A stretch of 64,000 bases of DNA from Ruminococcaceae bacterium FB2012 (lineage in GTDB: Bacteria > Bacillota > Clostridia > Oscillospirales > Ruminococcaceae). The stretch is from positions 23,714 through 87,713 of the forward strand of contig FMXS01000018.1 of assembly GCA_900104495.1 (NCBI GenBank), written 5' to 3'. The translations under genes were made by a program, and so were the position numbers. Each line of letters opens with the position of its first letter. Positions within the stretch are counted from its first letter, which is position 1. Below the pieces are notes generated by a model. It worked only from the letters and a program-made list of their open reading frames with translations. It was not told the DNA's origin and did no database searches. Positions 59,836 to 64,000 of the stretch are shown one piece after another.

Positions 59836-59912
59836 TGGTGCGGGATCAGGGATTTGAACCCTGAAGATACAGCTTTTGGGGCTGTAGCGTTTACCATTTG
59901 CGCCAATCCCAC
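59836..59912 (-). tRNA. tRNA with anticodon CAA (or CCA by one-base shift)
   Basis: Acceptor GTGGGAT/ATCCCGC, anticodon stem ACAGC/GCTGT with loop CCCAAAA. Standard placement gives CAA (Leu) but leaves C instead of T before the anticodon; a shift by one gives CCA (Trp). T arm CAGGG TTCAAAT CCCTG, CCA encoded. Confidence 0.6.
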
Positions 59913-59914
59913 AT

Positions 59915-59992
59915 TGGTACCCGAAGAGAGACTCGAACTCTCAAAAACCTGTGTCTGAGACAGGGATGTATGCCATATTCCATCATTCGGGC
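59915..59992 (-). tRNA. tRNA-Leu(CAG)-like with short variable loop
   Basis: Acceptor GCCCGAA/TTCGGGT, anticodon stem-loop CCTGT CTCAGAC ACAGG giving CAG, variable loop TTTTT, T arm GAGAG TTCGAGT CTCTC, CCA encoded. First tRNA of the array. Confidence 0.72.
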
Positions 59993-60000
59993 ATAATAAA

Positions 60001-60033
60001 ACACCGCCTGCTGTGTGCAGACGGTGTTTGTCT
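60001..60033 (-). promoter_or_regulatory. hairpin between leader frame and first tRNA
   Basis: AAACACCG and CGGTGTTT arms with inner CTGC/GCAG, lying upstream of the tRNA genes in the transcript. It could be a processing site or attenuator. Confidence 0.55.
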
Positions 60034-60048
60034 TTCAAGGATCAGTAA

Positions 60049-60171
60049 CTAAGCAAGCTCCCTGAAACGGCTCTCCGCATTATCTGCACGCAGCACAATA
60101 AGAGTCTCTTCTGCGAGGACGAGGCTCAGTAATTCTTCACTATGCAGATAATTAACAGTGAACTTGTTCAT
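60049..60171 (-). CDS. 40-residue small protein at the head of the tRNA array
   Basis: The frame starts MNKFTVNYLHSEELLSLVLA and ends RADNAESRFRELA. The ATG at 60171 is preceded by AAAGGAG with nine-base spacing and lies about 30 bases after the array promoter. It is acidic with Leu-rich helices. There are many Leu (8) and Glu (7) codons, the same amino acids as most tRNAs behind it, which may be chance. I do not recognise a family. Confidence 0.6.
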   Translation of the reverse strand: MNKFTVNYLHSEELLSLVLAEETLIVLRADNAESRFRELA

Positions 60172-60203
60172 TTCAGTTCGCTCCTTTCGTTGATGTTGTG
60201 TTC

Positions 60204-60232
60204 ATTATAGCACAGGGGACGGGAGATGTCAA
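60204..60232 (-). promoter_or_regulatory. sigma-A promoter of the tRNA array
   Basis: Minus strand TTGACA (60227-60232), 17-base spacer, TATAAT (60204-60209). Confidence 0.9.
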
Positions 60233-60275
60233 GTAAACTGTGGGTATAGTTTTCGGAAACGCATACTATCCTAAA

Positions 60276-60304
60276 TTGACTTTTGACCTGAGGTTTGATA
60301 TAAT
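60276..60304 (+). promoter_or_regulatory. promoter of the methyltransferase gene
   Basis: TTGACT (60276-60281), 17-base spacer, TATAAT (60299-60304). Confidence 0.85.
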
Positions 60305-60398
60305 TAATGCAGCGGAGAGCAATACGGTCTGCTCGCCGGATTGACTCTGAATTGCCTTTCGGAGCCGACAAATCATCATAATATACGGAGATAGATAT

Positions 60399-61049
60399 AT
60401 GCTTGAAAAAATGAGTGAGTTCTTTGAGAAAAGACTGTCGGGATATGATGAGCATATGCTTTCGGAAATAGAAGGCGCAGGAGAGTTCTACCCCTATACA
60501 GCCTCGCTGCTCCCCAAAAGGCCGGGCTGTACGATCATTGATCTTGGATGCGGTACGGGGCTTGAGCTTGAGGAATACTTCAAGATCAACCCTACCGCCA
60601 AAATAACCGGGATAGATCTGTCCGAAGCGATGCTGAAAGCTTTGTCCGCAAAGTTTGAGGACAAGGAACTGAATCTGATATGCGGTTCTTACTTTGATAC
60701 CGAATTTGGCAATAGCGTATTCGATGCAGCGGTCTCTGTCGAGTCTCTGCACCACTTTACCAAAGAGCAGAAGCTGAAACTGTACCACAGACTAAAAGAG
60801 TCTTTGAAGCCCGGCGGGTGCTTTGTTCTGACAGACTATTTTGCGGAGTCGGAGGAGCTTGAAGCCGAGTATTTCAACACCCTTGCCTTACTGAAAAAAG
60901 AGCAGGGTATAAATGACAATGAGTTTTATCACTATGACACTCCGCTGACTGTTGAGCATGAGATCGCTGTGTTAAAGCAGGCGGGTTTTTCCGAGATCAA
61001 TGTAAAAAGGAACTGGGGTGCGACTTATACGCTTGTTTGCTTACGTTGA
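60399..61049 (+). CDS. class I SAM-dependent methyltransferase
   Basis: A 216-residue methyltransferase. Motif I is IIDLGCGTGLELEEY at about residues 47-61, the acidic strand-2 end GIDLSEAML, and motif IV/V LKESLKPGGCFVLTDYF. The fold is complete; no substrate domain is visible, so the acceptor is unknown. It has its own promoter. The start MLEKMSEFFEKRLSGYDEHM has a weak ribosome site (ACGGAGATAGATAT). Confidence 0.9.
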   Translation: MLEKMSEFFEKRLSGYDEHMLSEIEGAGEFYPYTASLLPKRPGCTIIDLGCGTGLELEEYFKINPTAKITGIDLSEAMLKALSAKFEDKELNLICGSYFDTEFGNSVFDAAVSVESLHHFTKEQKLKLYHRLKESLKPGGCFVLTDYFAESEELEAEYFNTLALLKKEQGINDNEFYHYDTPLTVEHEIAVLKQAGFSEINVKRNWGATYTLVCLR

Positions 61050-61086
61050 ATGCTGAGATATCTTATGCTTAAGTGAGGTGACGATT

Positions 61087-61764
61087 ATGTGTACCCGTTT
61101 CTATGCGGATATGAATTCTCTTACAGGTTATATATCCGAAGCCCAGCAGCGGCGGCTTGCAACAATAATAATGAATACTATGTCCCGCCCCGCTGTGATG
61201 TCGGGCGAGATACATCCTACGGATATGGCGGCTGTGATCGCGCCGAACAAGCAGGGAGAACCGGCTGTATTCCCGATGATATGGGGCTTTACTCCACGGC
61301 CTTCCTCAAAGCCGGTCATCAACTGCCGCATTGAAACCGCAGATCAAAAAGAACTGTGGAAGGATTCGTGGCACAGAAGAAGGTGCATCATCCCTGCTTC
61401 GTGGTACTATGAATGGGGCATCCTGCCCTCGGAAACGGATAACAGAAGCATAGCAGAACAGCAAAAGCTGAAAAAGACCAAGTTCGCCATTCAGCCGAAA
61501 GGTTCGGAGATCATCTATCTTGCCGGGCTGTATCGCTTTGAAGAGCACAAGGGCGAACAGATCCCGGTGTTTGCCGTGATAACAAGAGAGCCGGTGGCTC
61601 CGGTAAGCATGATACACGACAGAATGCCTCTGATACTGAGCAAGGAAAGTGTGGCGGAATGGATACGCCCGGACGGCGATCCGGTCGGGGTGGTAAATAA
61701 GGCTCTGACGGAGCTGACGATGGAGCCCGCGAAGGATGAACCCGAACCGCAGATGTCATTTTAA
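61087..61764 (+). CDS. SRAP protein (YedK/HMCES-like)
   Basis: A 225-residue SOS-response-associated protein that forms a protective crosslink with abasic sites in single-stranded DNA. The start at 61087 is set by the catalytic Cys at position 2 (MCTRFYAD), as the N-terminal Met must be removed; a reading three codons longer would bury it. Other active-site residues are in VINCRIETAD, RRCIIPASWYYEWG and MIHDRMPLIL. It lies 38 bp after the methyltransferase gene, perhaps in the same transcript. No LexA box is evident. Confidence 0.93.
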   Translation: MCTRFYADMNSLTGYISEAQQRRLATIIMNTMSRPAVMSGEIHPTDMAAVIAPNKQGEPAVFPMIWGFTPRPSSKPVINCRIETADQKELWKDSWHRRRCIIPASWYYEWGILPSETDNRSIAEQQKLKKTKFAIQPKGSEIIYLAGLYRFEEHKGEQIPVFAVITREPVAPVSMIHDRMPLILSKESVAEWIRPDGDPVGVVNKALTELTMEPAKDEPEPQMSF

Positions 61765-61866
61765 ATCGAATAATATTGATGATAACAAGAACAGAGGCTC
61801 TTAAATCATATTGGGGAACATCCCCGACCGCGATGGACCCGGGTCATTGACCAGCCCAAATATATA

Positions 61867-62226
61867 TCATCGAATCAGCTTATTCATCTCTCTTTTCTTT
61901 GCATTATATTGCTTGATCAGTTCGGAACGGTTATTCCAAACATAATCGAGGAAATGATCAAAGTTAATCATTATCTGTTCTCTGACATCGACCTTTCTTG
62001 ATTTTTCGTCATCACGAGAAAGTAGACAACTGATTAATATCTCCCATTCGTATTTATACCAATAGTAGTATAACAGCTCACTCTTTAACCTTTCAGCAAA
62101 TTGCTCCTTGGTTATTTCTTTTTCTTTAGCAGCTTTCGCACAGCCTTCAAGAAAATGGAAGTGATCAAAAATATTGAAGGTTTCTACGTTGTCTCTGCTA
62201 TAACCTATTCTATATATACATTCCAT
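61867..62226 (-). CDS. hypothetical protein, 119 residues
   Basis: A soluble, aromatic- and charge-rich protein: YSRDNVETFNIFDHFHFLEG, then SELLYYYWYKYEWEILISCL and a basic end KKREMNKLIR. I do not recognise a family. ATG at 62226 follows AAAGGAGCAGCATTT. It shares orientation with the next two genes. The AT-rich composition suggests transfer. Confidence 0.6.
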   Translation of the reverse strand: MECIYRIGYSRDNVETFNIFDHFHFLEGCAKAAKEKEITKEQFAERLKSELLYYYWYKYEWEILISCLLSRDDEKSRKVDVREQIMINFDHFLDYVWNNRSELIKQYNAKKREMNKLIR

Positions 62227-62369
62227 TCCATAAATGCTGCTCCTTTGAAATCAAGATTCACGTCTTATGGATTATCTTAGGAAATTACTTGTGGACTGGT
62301 GGAACAACTGAGGGAATAACTGGGGTAATCAATTATGCAGATAAACCTATTTATCAGTTTTATGCATTT

Positions 62370-62963
62370 TTACTCCCGGCAGCAAAAGTCCGGATGGAAT
62401 TCTTCATAGTCAAGCTCGTCCTTCGGCATCCGGGTTATTTCAATCGAGCTGATGCTGTCGCACCATGATCCCACAAAATCGTTATTGTCAGAATTCCAAT
62501 AGTCGCCTCCGCCCCTTCCGTTACCCATAGCAATCAGCAGAGGAAGCGGGGAAATATAGAAAGAATTCTTCATTTCGCTCTCATATGATTTAGGAATATG
62601 CAGGAGATCGAGATAAACTTTCTTTTCATGGTTATACAAGAAACGGTATCCCTTGTCGGATGTATCACCCTCTACTCTATTAAAGTTATCATAGATATAA
62701 TGATACATACTTTCGACAACGTGAAATTTATCTGTCCACATTCTAAGAGCATTGAAATATGGCTGCTTACTGTCAGACAAATCAGCATAATCTCCGACAA
62801 GATATACATGATCCCCTTTCCATTGAATTGCAACTTGATTTAGAATTGCAAGAGAATCCTCTTTGTTTATTGCAATCTCGAGAAGCTTCATACCAGGAAA
62901 TCTTCCGTTAATGCAAAGCACTTCTTTTTTATCCATGTTAGCAACCAAATAATACTGTCCCAT
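62370..62963 (-). CDS. hypothetical protein, 197 residues
   Basis: A soluble protein beginning MGQYYLVANMDKKEVLCING, with WKGDHVYLVGDYADLSDSKQ in the middle and IAMGNGRGGGDYWNSDNNDF near the C-terminus. The N-terminal MGQYYxxxN pattern is seen in a group of small bacterial proteins thought to be linked to toxin immunity or interbacterial conflict; I cannot confirm this. ATG has GGAGGAATAGT upstream. It is isolated between gaps of about 140 bases. Confidence 0.6.
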   Translation of the reverse strand: MGQYYLVANMDKKEVLCINGRFPGMKLLEIAINKEDSLAILNQVAIQWKGDHVYLVGDYADLSDSKQPYFNALRMWTDKFHVVESMYHYIYDNFNRVEGDTSDKGYRFLYNHEKKVYLDLLHIPKSYESEMKNSFYISPLPLLIAMGNGRGGGDYWNSDNNDFVGSWCDSISSIEITRMPKDELDYEEFHPDFCCRE

Positions 62964-63108
62964 ACTATTCCTCCGTTTTCTGAATGATCAATGAGCCATT
63001 AGCCTGATTTGATTTTAGCATACCCTAAACTGATAAACAAGCATTTTAGAAATTCATACGGCTAAAGTTGAAAAACATACGGGAGAAGTATACGGTAAAA
63101 TAATTATG

Positions 63109-63810
63109 TCACAAAAAACAGAAAAAGCCTCTCACACAGAGAAGCTGAATCAAGTACAATATTTTGGACTCGCGTCCTGCCGGCTTTTGCGAAATGTCAC
63201 GAAAGCTCGCAAAATCGGGTTTTTGAAAATCGCATCTTTTGAGTGGGGACGTCACATCATCTGTTGACAAAATAGATGAAGAGGGCTCAAATGGCGTAGA
63301 TGTGTTATTTCTGAAATTTTTCCCTACGGTTTCTATTCTGATCGCACCGCCATATCTTTTCGCCTTGTTGTTTTCAAAGGTGTTTCCTACGATCTGCTCT
63401 TTTTCGGATCCACAGCCTGAATAGATCGCTCCGCCGTCGTTTCTGCTGTAGTTGTTCTTAAAGGTGTTGTTATAGAGCTTCAAATTGTGTGCACAGATCG
63501 CTCCGCCGTAGCTGGCCTCGTTTTTATCAAAAGTGCAGTTTTTGCATTCCACATAATCTGAACAGATCGCACCGCCGGAATCACTTGCCTTGTTGCCGCG
63601 GAAAGTGCAGTTTTCAAAATACAGGTACTCATAGGAGTATGTGGCAAATGCGCCGCCGTTACCGGTGCTTTTGTTATTCAGGAATTCGCTGTTCTTGACG
63701 TTGATCTTTGACTTCTCGGAATTCAAAAAGACCTTATCGCAGTTTTCGATCCTGCAGCCGTCCATTGTGAGACTGCACTCAGCCTTTGACGGGCTGTTGA
63801 AATAGATCAC
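63109..63810 (-). CDS. Pmp-like right-handed beta-helix protein
   Basis: A 233-residue protein with repeated GGAI/GGAF and NCTF units (NKSTGNGGAFATYSYEYLYF, ASDSGGAICSDYVECKNCTF, ASYGGAICAHNL, NDGGAIYSG, RYGGAIRIE), the pattern of polymorphic-membrane-protein repeats. There is no signal peptide: GTG at 63810 has AAAGGAG five bases upstream and the protein starts MIYFNSPSKAECSLTMDGCR. The last 60 residues change character and end in a hydrophobic stretch, LIQLLCVRGFFCFL, suggesting a fused or truncated gene. The function is unknown. The final 190 bp of the window show no gene. Confidence 0.7.
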   Translation of the reverse strand: MIYFNSPSKAECSLTMDGCRIENCDKVFLNSEKSKINVKNSEFLNNKSTGNGGAFATYSYEYLYFENCTFRGNKASDSGGAICSDYVECKNCTFDKNEASYGGAICAHNLKLYNNTFKNNYSRNDGGAIYSGCGSEKEQIVGNTFENNKAKRYGGAIRIETVGKNFRNNTSTPFEPSSSILSTDDVTSPLKRCDFQKPDFASFRDISQKPAGRESKILYLIQLLCVRGFFCFL

Positions 63811-64000
63811 GCTTACTCCTTTTTTGATCTTAGTATTTGTTTTCGGGTGTTTCCCTTTCTGTGATTACATAATACCATACTGACTATGACAACTTCTTTA
63901 CAGAGAAACAGTTTTTTTCAAATAATTTTTGCAACAGTTTTTTGCTGATGTGTCGCTTATGCAGCACATCGTTGCATTTCTGCCGCTTATGCGATAAATA

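Overview
The window looks like a chromosomal segment of a gut or rumen Ruminococcus-type clostridium (Oscillospirales). This is an inference from the GC-rich backbone genes, Firmicute signals (AAGGAGG ribosome sites, two tRNA-Trp T-boxes), an acetate-fermentation gene (pta), alpha-galactosidase and lichenase, and many Clostridia-type integrative elements. No rRNA or CRISPR array is visible.

1-28.4 kb is ordinary backbone. It holds the trpE-G-D operon behind a Trp T-box, a metY-cysK sulfur operon behind a cysteine-containing leader peptide, and a TerB-like protein. Next come GH36 alpha-galactosidase, a DUF3795 protein and a lone fumarase alpha subunit. A TrpB2-type synthase follows behind a second Trp T-box, then a GH16 lipoprotein, AraC regulator, sugar-binding lipoprotein and wall-type protein. 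The rest is a two-component pair, pta, DUF1846, a cytidylate-kinase-like protein, a CbiB-like protein, DMP19, an HD-GYP protein and a ComEA-like protein. Two families of GC-rich dispersed repeats fill intergenic gaps between 12 and 23 kb, and one copy supplies the C-terminal tail of the histidine kinase.

28.6-51.4 kb holds two tandem integrative elements at the 3' end of tRNA-Pro(GGG). The boundaries are three perfect copies of a 45-bp core. Both elements carry a tyrosine integrase, an excisionase and a RepA-like ATPase. The second also carries a MobP-type relaxase, MobC, and a small gene nested out of frame inside the relaxase gene. Both carry related but diverged cargo: ECF-type sigma factor, anti-sigma, small secreted protein, second secreted protein, two FtsX-type permeases and an ABC ATPase. 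Two structured elements keep their positions and folds in both cargo operons although their sequences differ: a hairpin that sequesters the ribosome site of the first secreted gene, and a palindrome overlapping a GAA-loop hairpin. This cassette is the best candidate for an undescribed system here.

51.4-59 kb looks like a decayed third mobile region: ribbon-helix-helix proteins (one with a very acidic tail), a DUF4314 protein, a methyltransferase fragment, a serine recombinase fused to a MobC tail, and a truncated alpha/beta hydrolase, interspersed with an EamA transporter and a YdcF lipoprotein. 59-60.2 kb is an operon-like array of eight tRNA genes with an XRE-type regulator inside it and a 40-codon reading frame at its head. 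Several of these tRNAs have leucine anticodons on short-variable-loop bodies, which is unusual. 60.4-64 kb holds a SAM methyltransferase, an SRAP protein, two unknown proteins and a Pmp-like repeat protein.
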